Notes under the pieces: model-generated
Databases searched by the model: none
Seen by the model: the letters and a program-made list of their open reading frames with translations, nothing else
What the model was told of the DNA's origin: nothing
Translations under genes and position numbers: made by a program
Shown: piece after piece, positions 1 through 7,274 of the stretch
How positions within the stretch are numbered: position 1 is the first letter of the stretch
Layout: every line of letters begins with the position of its first letter
From: Syntrophaceae bacterium UBA6112
GTDB lineage: Bacteria > Desulfobacterota > Syntrophia > Syntrophales > UBA5619
Direction of reading: 5' to 3'
DNA: 15,653 nt
Assembly (NCBI GenBank): GCA_002423465.1
Contig: DIWG01000028.1
Location: 433 to 16,085, forward strand

Positions 1-1
1 G

Positions 2-313
2 GCGATCGAGGAGTTCGCGCGCCGGGATCCGGACACCCGACTGATTATCGTCGGGGACGCGGCGATGGCCCCCTACGAGCTCATGGGGGCGAACGGCTCC
101 CTCTACGTCGGCCAGAAGGACAGCCAGAGCAGCGAGGCGCGCCTGAAATTCCTCGCCCGCCTCTTCCGGCATGCCGTATGGCTGAATCCGCAGGCAGAAG
201 CGGGCTGGGGCTATACCTGGACCATCGAGTCGATCGGGAAGATCTTTCCGATGTTCGAGCTGACACTCGACGGTCTGGAGCGGGCGGTGCAGCATCTGAT
301 GAAAAGGCATTAG
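2..313 (+). CDS. VWA/CoxE-like protein, C-terminal part (5' end outside window)
   Basis: The reading frame is open from base 2 to the TAG at 311-313, so the gene enters from the left. An internal ATG at 65 is unlikely to be the true start, because the residues before it (LIIVGDAAMAPYEL around the boundary) belong to the same conserved segment. The segment resembles the end of VWA-domain proteins of the CoxE-like type: a hydrophobic strand followed by GDAAMAPYEL, then a W-L-N-P stretch, then IGKIFPMFELTLDGLERAV near the end. The last part is typical of this family, where the C-terminus describes where a chosen region sits relative to the VWA fold. Proteins of this family often accompany MoxR-type AAA+ ATPases and may act in metal-centre or complex assembly, but the partner gene is not in view. 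The family call comes from recalled motifs; the exact function is unknown. Confidence 0.7.
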   Translation, partial: AIEEFARRDPDTRLIIVGDAAMAPYELMGANGSLYVGQKDSQSSEARLKFLARLFRHAVWLNPQAEAGWGYTWTIESIGKIFPMFELTLDGLERAVQHLMKRH

Positions 314-425
314 CCCATCCATGAATCACCCCGTTTCCTTGCCGGTCAATATTCAACTTGCTTTCTTATTTAAAATCATCCAAAGGAATCAATAACTCAA
401 CGGCTAACGGCAAAAAGGGGGCAAT

Positions 426-602
426 ATGAAAGAAGCGCTGCCGCAAATGATATTCATCGTTGTACTGGTAATTAATTTATGCACTTCAATAATAGATTCT
501 AATCGTAATTTTAAGGCAAGCCTTATCGCTACAATTGTTTTAGTGGCTCTCACTCATTGGGGCGGCTTCTTTGAACCGCTATTTGCTTTCTTAAGCAAAT
601 AA
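426..602 (+). CDS. Small two-helix membrane protein, 58 aa, unknown function
   Basis: ATG at 426 is preceded by a run of five G (417-421) after an A-rich stretch, a good ribosome binding site at 4 nt spacing. The product has two hydrophobic segments, about residues 8-22 (MIFIVVLVINLC) and 34-46 (LIATIVLVAL), separated by a polar loop with D and N-R-N, and it ends in an aromatic WGGFFEPLFAF stretch. It is probably a small inner-membrane protein. I recall similar short proteins in phages and genomic islands but cannot name a family. Base composition is more A+T rich than the flanking VWA gene, which fits an acquired gene. It stands alone, about 110 nt after the VWA gene. Confidence 0.6.
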   Translation: MKEALPQMIFIVVLVINLCTSIIDSNRNFKASLIATIVLVALTHWGGFFEPLFAFLSK

Positions 603-668
603 CCGGACCCTGAAGGTGGTTAGAATCCATTCGATAAGAAGGAAGCTGATTATGAAACCGGTGAAGAA

Positions 669-764
669 ATGAAAATATGCCATGCATGCTTAAAGAGTTT
701 GGAAATCCAGATTCCTGTGGGTCGGCGGGAGATCTGTCCGTTTTGCGGAGCTGACCTGCACTGA
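669..764 (+). pseudogene. 31-residue zinc-ribbon fragment (CxxC...CPFCGADLH)
   Basis: The ORF runs from ATG 669 to TGA 762-764 and encodes CHAC near the start, then VGRREICPFCGADLH at the very end. The paired CxxC knuckles (residues 4-7 and 23-26) would bind one zinc ion. I recall a widespread family of about 70-90 residues, common in Desulfobacterota, that starts in the same way and continues after DLH with a third knuckle of the type C-L-N-C followed by F-Y-D. Here the stop falls immediately after DLH, so the peptide looks like the first part of that family cut short. It may be a relic or a minimal ribbon that is still made. The ribosome binding site is weak (GTGAAGAA before the ATG). The membrane gene just upstream ends 66 nt away on the same strand. 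Confidence 0.45.
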
Positions 765-886
765 GATCCTCTGAGGGGAATTGGCCAGGAAAATCATCCT
801 GCTTCTTTCTGATGCGGGAATGCTTGAAATACTTTGGCACCGTTGGAAAAACAGGCGGCGAGCGGAGAAAAAACATCCTCTGTTTG

Positions 887-1906
887 CTAAAACAGATACT
901 CCAGGCTCATCATGAGGCTCATCTGCTCCGACCATACCTTGACCCCGTGGTCCCAGCTCATATCGACATTTTCCAAATCATGCACCCAACGATGGGAACC
1001 CTTGGTCCGGATCATGAGATATTCCGCTTCCACGCCCACATTGATGTTTTCGGTCAAACCGGCTTTGAGGCCAAGGGAGGCGTGCCAGGCGTTGCCGCTG
1101 GTCTTTTCATGGGTCCAGCGATTCCCCGCCCTGAGCAGGTGATGATCGCTATTGTCCCCGGCGACATAGGCCCAATCCAACTGGCCGAATAATTTCAGTC
1201 GCGACAGATTGATATGCCTTCCCAGATCATAGGCCGTTCTGATCCCCAGAAAATAGTGCCAATAGGTCTGCCAGAAATGAATCCCATCGCCCGGGAGGGG
1301 GTCCGGAGGGGTGGTGTCTCCCGGGGCCGGATAAGTCTGAACGCCGTCATGGGCAACCAGTTCAAACCGCTGCCAGCGGACCCCGGCCACCGGTCGCAGA
1401 TCAAACCAGACCGGCAGTCCGAGCCAGTCCGCCACCTTCAGATCCACGTCGCCCCGGACCATGTAACTGGGTTCCATGCGGCATTGCGACGCGGAGTAGA
1501 CCGTCAGGACATCCGGTCTTGCATCGTCATCCCAGTCCGAATCCTCGAAGGAACCATCCGATTCCCTGGATAAATTTCTCAGAACCTCCACTCCCGCGGA
1601 AAGACGGGAAAAGTTTCGCCTGAATTCCCCTCCGCCCCACCAGGTGTTCAAGGGAAACTCCAGGCGACTCAGGGGAGCTTGATTGGGTGGTAAAGGGTTG
1701 CCGAATTCATAGGAGGTATGGCTTCCGAAATAGCGTTTGACATGCAGTTCTGCCGACCATGGCTTTTCCGGGGCAGGTGGTTTTTCGTCTTCCGCCGTCG
1801 TGATCGCCGGAAAAGCTGCCAAAACCGCCAATATGGCCGGCAGACAGACCCATCGATACAACGTAGTACAATTTCTCATTCCTCTTTTTCTGAAAATAGA
1901 ATTCAT
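887..1906 (-). CDS. Omptin-family outer-membrane aspartyl protease
   Basis: The product is a 339-residue precursor. I chose the ATG at 1906 because AAGGGG lies 6 nt upstream (1910-1916); the frame stays open to an ATG at 1939. A signal peptide is clear: basic start, hydrophobic core LPAILAVLAAFPA, cleavage near ITTA/EDEK (about residue 38). The remainder has the alternating pattern of a beta-barrel and ends in an aromatic residue (LEYLF), as outer-membrane barrels do. Omptins (OmpT, Pla) cut proteins between basic residues on the cell surface using two acid pairs. Both are visible: FEDSDW (D122 and D124, matching OmpT D83/D85 in VDQDW) and DNSDHH (D254 and H256, matching D210/H212). Size and motif spacing fit the family. 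It is the last gene of the minus-strand run, 90 nt after the GNAT gene. The family call is firm from the motifs; the substrate is unknown. Confidence 0.75.
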   Translation of the reverse strand: MNSIFRKRGMRNCTTLYRWVCLPAILAVLAAFPAITTAEDEKPPAPEKPWSAELHVKRYFGSHTSYEFGNPLPPNQAPLSRLEFPLNTWWGGGEFRRNFSRLSAGVEVLRNLSRESDGSFEDSDWDDDARPDVLTVYSASQCRMEPSYMVRGDVDLKVADWLGLPVWFDLRPVAGVRWQRFELVAHDGVQTYPAPGDTTPPDPLPGDGIHFWQTYWHYFLGIRTAYDLGRHINLSRLKLFGQLDWAYVAGDNSDHHLLRAGNRWTHEKTSGNAWHASLGLKAGLTENINVGVEAEYLMIRTKGSHRWVHDLENVDMSWDHGVKVWSEQMSLMMSLEYLF

Positions 1907-1995
1907 CACGACCCCTTCTGTCGGAAGAATGACCGCCAATAGCTGGAAAAGGAAGATACAGATATCGTCTATGCGCTTACGTGTGCGACTTTCTG

Positions 1996-2523
1996 CTAAT
2001 CCATCAGATGTTTTGTGACCAACAGGGTTGATGGATCGTCAGGGATATTGGTTTCTACAAAACCCAGTTGCTTGACGAACTTGCGCATGGCAGAATTCCT
2101 TTTGAGTACGGTACCGGAGATTCGTTTTACCCCACTTGCCTGCAGGTGCTTGACCAGCGCATTCATCAGCTTCGTGCCGATACCGCGCTTTTGCCATGCG
2201 TCAGCAACAACAATCGCAAATTCACAGTTCGCCCCATCCGGATCGATCACGTATCGTGCTACTCCGATTTCTTCTTCACTTGTATCTCCAACGAAAAGGA
2301 CAATCAGGGCAACCGCATTCCGCGAATCAGGATTCGTGAATTTCTCCAAGTCTTTCTTGCTCAGGTCTTTGATCGTACCATGAAAACGGAAATAGCTCGA
2401 CTGAGTTGAAAGTCCATGTACGAAGGCTTGCTCATTTGCGGAATCGGTGGGTGCGATATGGCGCAGTTTCAGCCTTGAACCGTCAGCAAGTGTCCAGGTT
2501 TCTACGCAATCGTCGTGATCCAT
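1996..2523 (-). CDS. GNAT-family N-acetyltransferase
   Basis: This is a 175-residue protein with the GCN5-related acetyltransferase fold. Residues 10-50 (WTLADGSRLKLRHIAPTD, then STQSSYFRFHG) match the start of the acetyltransferase domain seen in Pat-type protein lysine acetyltransferases, where the wording R-P-I-x-P-x-D and S-x-x-Y-x-R-F is usual. The acetyl-CoA pyrophosphate loop is QKRGIGTKLM (residues 111-120), followed by the usual helix and a late KRNSAMRKFVKQLGF segment. There is no cyclic-nucleotide or ADP-forming synthetase domain. The start is uncertain: ATG 2523 keeps just the domain but has only AGG close upstream; a GTG at 2589 would add 22 residues without clear similarity. It lies in the same orientation as the c-di-GMP genes. 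The substrate could be a protein lysine or a small amine. Confidence 0.8.
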   Translation of the reverse strand: MDHDDCVETWTLADGSRLKLRHIAPTDSANEQAFVHGLSTQSSYFRFHGTIKDLSKKDLEKFTNPDSRNAVALIVLFVGDTSEEEIGVARYVIDPDGANCEFAIVVADAWQKRGIGTKLMNALVKHLQASGVKRISGTVLKRNSAMRKFVKQLGFVETNIPDDPSTLLVTKHLMD

Positions 2524-2606
2524 GACCTGACCCGATAGTCCTCGTTGGGAAATGATAACCACTGTTATGCTTCTACCCGTACTGCTCACGTAAGATCAAG
2601 AATAAT

Positions 2607-2702
2607 CTAATGTTTGCCAGTCATTGACAATAGCTCCTGCAGAATGATTTGAAGAAGGTGCTGATCCCGCTCATCGTCATCCACGATCAGTGCCTTTTTC
2701 AT
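2607..2702 (-). pseudogene. Response-regulator receiver, N-terminal remnant (31 aa)
   Basis: This reading frame begins at ATG 2702, 20 nt after the HD-GYP stop codon, with a good binding site (GGAAG, 7 nt before the ATG). It encodes MKKALIVDDDERD followed by an amphipathic helix and then a TAG at 2607-2609. The K-K-x-L-I-V-D-D-D opening is the first strand and acidic pocket of a CheY-like receiver domain. A complete receiver needs about 120 residues, including the phospho-accepting Asp near residue 53 and a conserved Lys near 103; both are missing. No continuation is seen in any frame toward 2524. So a response regulator once ended the c-di-GMP operon and was cut by a deletion near 2610. The short peptide may still be translated, but it cannot be a working receiver. 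Confidence 0.65.
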
Positions 2703-2722
2703 GAAATATCTTCCGACCATTT

Positions 2723-4540
2723 TTATTCTTGCGGCAATTCATATCCCTTTTCCCGGAACAGCCGCAGGCAGGTGTCCACCGCACCGGTATCGTAAAGAAT
2801 TCCTTTGTTTCTTTCGATTTCCTCAAGGGCGGCGTCAAGGCCCAGGGCCGGGCGATAGGGCCGGTGGGAGGCCATGGATTCCACCACGTCGGCCACGGCC
2901 ATGATCCGCGCCTCCAGCAGAATGTCATCCCCTTTCAGATTCCTTGGATAACCGGAGCCATCCATTCGTTCGTGGTGCTGGTAGACCATCTCCGCCAGGG
3001 GCCAGGGGGACTCCACATCCTTCAGCATCTCGAATCCTTTCCGTGCATGTTCTTTAATCAGGGAAAATTCAATCTCAGACAGCTTTGTGGGCTTGGACAA
3101 TATTTCCGCTGGAATCGAAAGTTTCCCGATGTCGTGAATGGAACCGGCCATTCGGATGCCGTCGATTTGATCCTGGGATAATCCCATCTCGGCGGCAATG
3201 GCGCGGGCCAGGTCCGCGGACCGGATCTGGTGGCCGGCGGTATAGGGATCTCTGGCCTCCACGGCGGCCACCATGACCTGGATGGTTGCGCCGACAGCAT
3301 TCCTCAGGCTTTCGATGGTCCGCTGAAGTTCCTCATCCGCCTGCTTGCGTTCGGTGATGTCCAGCACCGTCCCGACAATCGAAAAGAGATCGCCATTTTC
3401 ATCGTAGTTACCTTGGAAAGTCGAGAAGTAGTGCCCAATACTCTGATCTGGACGAAGAAATTTTTGCTCATAGGAACCTTGATCATGAGTCTCGATCGCT
3501 CGATTTATTAACTCTTGGTCACGCTGATGATCTTCGGGCCACGGCGATAATGCCAGGATTGAATCAATATGCGGAGTGAATTCATTCGGATCGAGGCAAA
3601 AAATCTTAAATACTTCCTCTGACCATTCGACATTGCCCGTCTTTACATCCCAGTACCAGAAACCCAGATGAGCCATTTTTTGTGCTTCTCTTAATCGTTT
3701 CTCACTCTCCCGTAAAGCCTCCTCCGCCTGCTTTCGGTCGGCAAGTTCTTTCTGCAGATCGATATTGGTCCTCGCCAGTTCTTCCGTGCGCTGAGTCACC
3801 AGATCCTGAAGATGTGTCCGGTGCAATTCGAGTTCGGTGTCACGGTTCTGGATTTGCGACAGCATTTCATTGAATCCTTCTCCCAAAATGCCCACTTCAT
3901 CCTGGCTCTGAACAGCGACGCGCACCGAATAATTCTTTTCCCCCGAAATCGTGTTCATCACATCCGCCATCTCGGACAGCGGCTTGGTGATGATTTTCTG
4001 CAACCTCGACATCAGCGCGAAGGCGATGGCAACGGAGAGCAGGATAACCATGAAAACCGTAACCAGATACCACCGGATGAGACGATAGAGTTCCTTGAGA
4101 TCGGATTGAATGTACAGTGTGCCGATGCTTTCGCTGTCGAGATGGATATGATGCAGGATATCCAAATGGCCTATTCCCAGATGATATCCATCCGGTCCGA
4201 CCGTGTGAAGGCGGCATTCCCCCGCCGATCCATCGCGAATGTATTGCGCCAGAACATCGCCCTTGCGATTGTAGAGAACGGCACAGGTGATGTGTTGGCC
4301 GGACCGCAGCGCGGAGAGGGTCTCCTCCGCCGTTTTTTGATCGTTGAACATCAGGGCGGCGGTGCTGTTCGTCCCGATGATTTTCGCCGTCACCCCCATT
4401 CTTTCCATCAACGATTGACGGAAGGCAATCACTTCGTTTACGATCAGCAGAACGCTGGTCAGCAGCAAAGCGACGCAGGTTGTCAGCATGCTGATCCGCA
4501 TCAGCTTCTGCTGGATCGATCCCTTCCTGATCAGGTTCAT
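2723..4540 (-). CDS. Membrane CHASE8-like / HAMP / PAS / HD-GYP c-di-GMP phosphodiesterase
   Basis: The product is 605 residues. In order: a transmembrane helix (about 16-36), a periplasmic stretch (37-155) resembling the CHASE8 sensor of YfiN (SLMERMGVTAKIIGTNSTAAL, then a sensor-type ALMFNDQKTAEETL), a second helix (157-178), HAMP (about 179-233, with KPLSEMADVMNTI), a coiled coil (235-285), a PAS domain (286-397) ending in DITERKQ, and an HD-GYP domain (about 412-600). The HD-GYP site is complete: H469-D470 in HDIGK, H498, H522-H523 and D551, with HHERMDGSGYP at 522-532. Such enzymes hydrolyse c-di-GMP to pGpG or GMP. The gene starts 1 nt after the yfiR stop and its binding site GAGGG lies inside yfiR, so the two are probably co-translated. 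In the classical YFI system this sensor half is joined to a GGDEF cyclase; here it is joined to a phosphodiesterase. Confidence 0.88.
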   Translation of the reverse strand: MNLIRKGSIQQKLMRISMLTTCVALLLTSVLLIVNEVIAFRQSLMERMGVTAKIIGTNSTAALMFNDQKTAEETLSALRSGQHITCAVLYNRKGDVLAQYIRDGSAGECRLHTVGPDGYHLGIGHLDILHHIHLDSESIGTLYIQSDLKELYRLIRWYLVTVFMVILLSVAIAFALMSRLQKIITKPLSEMADVMNTISGEKNYSVRVAVQSQDEVGILGEGFNEMLSQIQNRDTELELHRTHLQDLVTQRTEELARTNIDLQKELADRKQAEEALRESEKRLREAQKMAHLGFWYWDVKTGNVEWSEEVFKIFCLDPNEFTPHIDSILALSPWPEDHQRDQELINRAIETHDQGSYEQKFLRPDQSIGHYFSTFQGNYDENGDLFSIVGTVLDITERKQADEELQRTIESLRNAVGATIQVMVAAVEARDPYTAGHQIRSADLARAIAAEMGLSQDQIDGIRMAGSIHDIGKLSIPAEILSKPTKLSEIEFSLIKEHARKGFEMLKDVESPWPLAEMVYQHHERMDGSGYPRNLKGDDILLEARIMAVADVVESMASHRPYRPALGLDAALEEIERNKGILYDTGAVDTCLRLFREKGYELPQE

Positions 4541-4541
4541 T

Positions 4542-5114
4542 CTATCCCTCTTTCCCTTTCGGCGGTGCGATCATTGTTCCCATTCTCAGAAGATTTGAGC
4601 TGAATTTCAGGCCGGCCAGATTTGCCGCCTCCAGGTTGATTTCAAATCTGATCTTGCTGTTTTCAATGTAAAAATTGACCATCACTCCGCTTTGGGCGAA
4701 GGATTTCGTATCACCGATGGTCAGAATCGGCAAGCCGGTTATACCCTTCAGGATATCCCGGAGCCGTTCTTTTTCTGAACTTGAAATGAAAAGGATGCCG
4801 GCATTTTTCAAAGCATCGGGAGAATCGATCCGTTTGACGGCAACTTTTTTTCCTTTGATCAACTTGTCCCTGATTGCATCCAGATCGGTTCCAAAGGGAT
4901 CATCGCCGAGAATGTATAGGGTCAGGGTTGAGCTGTTATCAAGAGATTGATCCGGCCATTCAATAAATTTTGCCAGGTTATAGATAAAAACGGCCTTCAC
5001 CTCATACTCGCCGGGTTTTCGATCCTGTCCCCGGACGGGCAGGGTCACAACCGCCGCCGCAATCAATATGAGCATGAAGATCGGTGCAAATTTCCTGTTA
5101 AAATCCATATCCAT
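4542..5114 (-). CDS. YfiR-family periplasmic protein (DUF4154)
   Basis: The protein has about 190 residues. I chose ATG 5114 because it gives a clean signal peptide (basic start, core APIFMLILIAAAVVTL, cut near VRG); a start at 5153 would add 13 polar residues, although it would sit closer to the receptor gene. After the leader the family features are plain: YEVKAVFIYNLAKFIEWP (residues 37-54), the ILGDDPFG turn (68-75), a GILFISSSE strand (106-114), ILTIGD (130-135), and a C-terminal FEINLEAANLAGLKFSSNLL. YfiR proteins sit in the periplasm and, in Pseudomonas, bind and restrain the membrane cyclase YfiN. The usual CHILFI cysteine is replaced by G, and the GGMI motif reads SGVMV, so disulfide-based control known from P. 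aeruginosa YfiR is probably absent. Gene order receptor-yfiR-sensor implies it links the receptor to the downstream phosphodiesterase. Confidence 0.85.
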   Translation of the reverse strand: MDMDFNRKFAPIFMLILIAAAVVTLPVRGQDRKPGEYEVKAVFIYNLAKFIEWPDQSLDNSSTLTLYILGDDPFGTDLDAIRDKLIKGKKVAVKRIDSPDALKNAGILFISSSEKERLRDILKGITGLPILTIGDTKSFAQSGVMVNFYIENSKIRFEINLEAANLAGLKFSSNLLRMGTMIAPPKGKEG

Positions 5115-5175
5115 GGTCCCGGTTGAAAGAGGCGCTCCGCAAAAGGATCCCATGTTGCTCTGAAACGGGACGAAC

Positions 5176-7233
5176 TTACCAGAATCGATAGACCATTTTT
5201 AATCGGAAGCCGAAGCCGTCCTGCTCAATGGCGTCCTGCCGATGTTCACGGGATGCCGGGTCTTCATATGTCTGGCCGAAGAGATTGTAAACGCTCAAGA
5301 AGACCTCCATCCCCTTGATAAAATTCTGGGTCGAAAAAGTGAGATTGGTTATCAAGGCGGAACCGGTATCCGAGCCGTTCAGGAGCTTTCGTTTGCTCAC
5401 GTATTGTTCCTCCAGACCGGCAAAGATTTTGTCTTTCAGCAGGGGAACCATCAGATTGGCCTTGGCCAGATGTCTTGGCGAATTGGTCACGGCTTCGTCC
5501 ATCTGCTTGTTTTCGGTTTCCTGGTACGAATAGCTGATCAGCCCCTTCAACCCGTTGTCCCACTTTTTTTCCAGTTCCAGTTCAACCCCTTTCGTCTCCA
5601 GCCTCTCGATATTCCTGAATACGTCAAGACCGTCCGCGGCGTCTGTTTCCAGAGAAATGAGGTTATCGATTTTGTTGAAGAATAAAGAGGTTGCCATGCG
5701 GAACCCTTTCCCGAGGGATTGTTCGAGAACCAGTTCATAGGTCTCTATCGTTTCCGGTTTCAGGTCCGGATTCGCTTTGGATGAGACATTGCCGTCGCTG
5801 TAGTAAAGTTCGTAAGGGCTCGGGGCGCGGAATGCCGTCCCATAGAGGAACTTGATGGTTGTCGGTTCGAGAGGACGGTAGATCAGGGCTACCCGGGGAT
5901 TGGTGGTCCCGCCGAATGTATCGTAATAATCATGACGCAGGCCGGCATTCAGAATCAGATTTTCGAGGATCTTGATTTCATCCTGAACGTACAGCGCCCA
6001 GCTCCGCGAATTCCTTTTGTCGTCAAGATAAAGGCTATAGGGCTGCTCATCATAATTCGACTGATCCTGCCGGATGTTGTCGACGAATTCTCCGCCTGCA
6101 ATAATGTTGTGCCGTTTCAGCATCCTTGTGGTGAATTTCACGTCGCCCCCCCACCACCGGCCGTCTGTGTCATCTTTATTGGGCACCCCGGAAAATATAT
6201 AGGTTCCTTTGTATCGATAGTAGTCATAAAAAAGGGTTGTCGTGATGTTCAATCGGTCGTCGAAAATGTGCTCGTATTTAAGATCCAGATAGCCCCGTTC
6301 ATCGCCGGCCTTGGTTCCCGTATTGTTGAAGTCTGCGCCCCAGGAGGCGGTGGGAATGGTTTTATCCCTTGAAACGTAAGCTCCCTGCAATCGTAAGCCC
6401 TTCAACATCAGCGTCGAGAAAAGACTGTGATATCGGTCGCCGTCGGCATTTCGGGCAATTCCGTTATTGGTGGCGGGGCTGTCGAATTCTCTGTAGTACA
6501 GATCACTTTGCCCCTTGCTGTCATAGAGGGAACCTGAAGCAACGGCTTCCAGTCCGTTTTCGAATCTACCGCCGTAGCTGAGCCGGCCTTTGTAGGCATC
6601 ATACCGGGCGGCCTCACCGGAGACCTCCATTCCCTTCAGGTCGTTTACTCCTCGGGTGATCACATTGATGACTCCCATAAAGGCGTTTGTCCCGTATATC
6701 GAAGAACTCGGTCCGCGGATCACCTCCACCCGGTCGATGAGGTCCACATCGATCGGAAACTCCGTCCCGATGAAGGCCGTATTGTAAATATTGTCATTGA
6801 TCCGATGGCCATCCACCAAAAGCAGAAAGCGGGTGTTATAATCGCCCGGCCTTGAAAAACCCCGCATCCCCAGGTAATGATAATTCCGGTCGTAGGTTGT
6901 ATAGAAACCTCTGATGCTTTGCAGAATATCCGCCAAAGTGCGGTATCCGTAACGCTTTATCTCGGAGGACGTCACGATGCTCACCGACGCCGGCGCTTCG
7001 GTTATCTTCTGTTCGAATTTTGACGCCCCATAGACGGTGACAACCTCAATTTCCATCAGTTCCTTGAGGTCAAGGTTCGTCAGGTCCCTGGCTGCATTGT
7101 TGCCGTTTTTTGCCGCATCGGCGGCGGGGTTGAGAATGGTCAGGCAGGCCAGAAGCAAAATGCCGCTTCCGATGCATCCTTTGATAAAGCAAAGCCGGAC
7201 GCGGGTGAGAACGCTTGAAAAAGCCCCTGTCAT
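5176..7233 (-). CDS. TonB-dependent outer-membrane receptor
   Basis: The product is 685 residues, with ATG 7233 placed 8 nt after a strong GGGAGG site (7242-7247). A signal peptide is present (hydrophobic GILLLACLTIL, cut near AADA at residue 40). A TonB-box-like stretch VVTVYGA (64-70) is followed by the plug: PASVSIVTSSEI, a ADILQSIRGF segment, LGMRGF, then VDGHRIND and VEVIRGPSSSIYG and GVINVITRG at about 190. The rest is a 22-strand barrel in pattern, ending with an aromatic residue (KMVYRFW). Plug motifs match the classic siderophore and vitamin receptors. In many Desulfobacterota a receptor of this kind sits directly upstream of a YfiR gene, where it may sense rather than import. It lies 41 nt after the HD-GYP gene 7275-8735 and 61 nt before yfiR. 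The ligand cannot be told from sequence. Confidence 0.9.
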   Translation of the reverse strand: MTGAFSSVLTRVRLCFIKGCIGSGILLLACLTILNPAADAAKNGNNAARDLTNLDLKELMEIEVVTVYGASKFEQKITEAPASVSIVTSSEIKRYGYRTLADILQSIRGFYTTYDRNYHYLGMRGFSRPGDYNTRFLLLVDGHRINDNIYNTAFIGTEFPIDVDLIDRVEVIRGPSSSIYGTNAFMGVINVITRGVNDLKGMEVSGEAARYDAYKGRLSYGGRFENGLEAVASGSLYDSKGQSDLYYREFDSPATNNGIARNADGDRYHSLFSTLMLKGLRLQGAYVSRDKTIPTASWGADFNNTGTKAGDERGYLDLKYEHIFDDRLNITTTLFYDYYRYKGTYIFSGVPNKDDTDGRWWGGDVKFTTRMLKRHNIIAGGEFVDNIRQDQSNYDEQPYSLYLDDKRNSRSWALYVQDEIKILENLILNAGLRHDYYDTFGGTTNPRVALIYRPLEPTTIKFLYGTAFRAPSPYELYYSDGNVSSKANPDLKPETIETYELVLEQSLGKGFRMATSLFFNKIDNLISLETDAADGLDVFRNIERLETKGVELELEKKWDNGLKGLISYSYQETENKQMDEAVTNSPRHLAKANLMVPLLKDKIFAGLEEQYVSKRKLLNGSDTGSALITNLTFSTQNFIKGMEVFLSVYNLFGQTYEDPASREHRQDAIEQDGFGFRLKMVYRFW

Positions 7234-7274
7234 GCGATCAACCTCCCATTCTGACTGGTTATGACAGTTTGTAT

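Noticed and set aside
3812..4603. Plus-strand frame of 263 codons across the sensor gene
   Set aside because: It lies opposite the membrane phosphodiesterase, which has complete domains; the residues are rich in H, Q and R as expected of an antisense frame.
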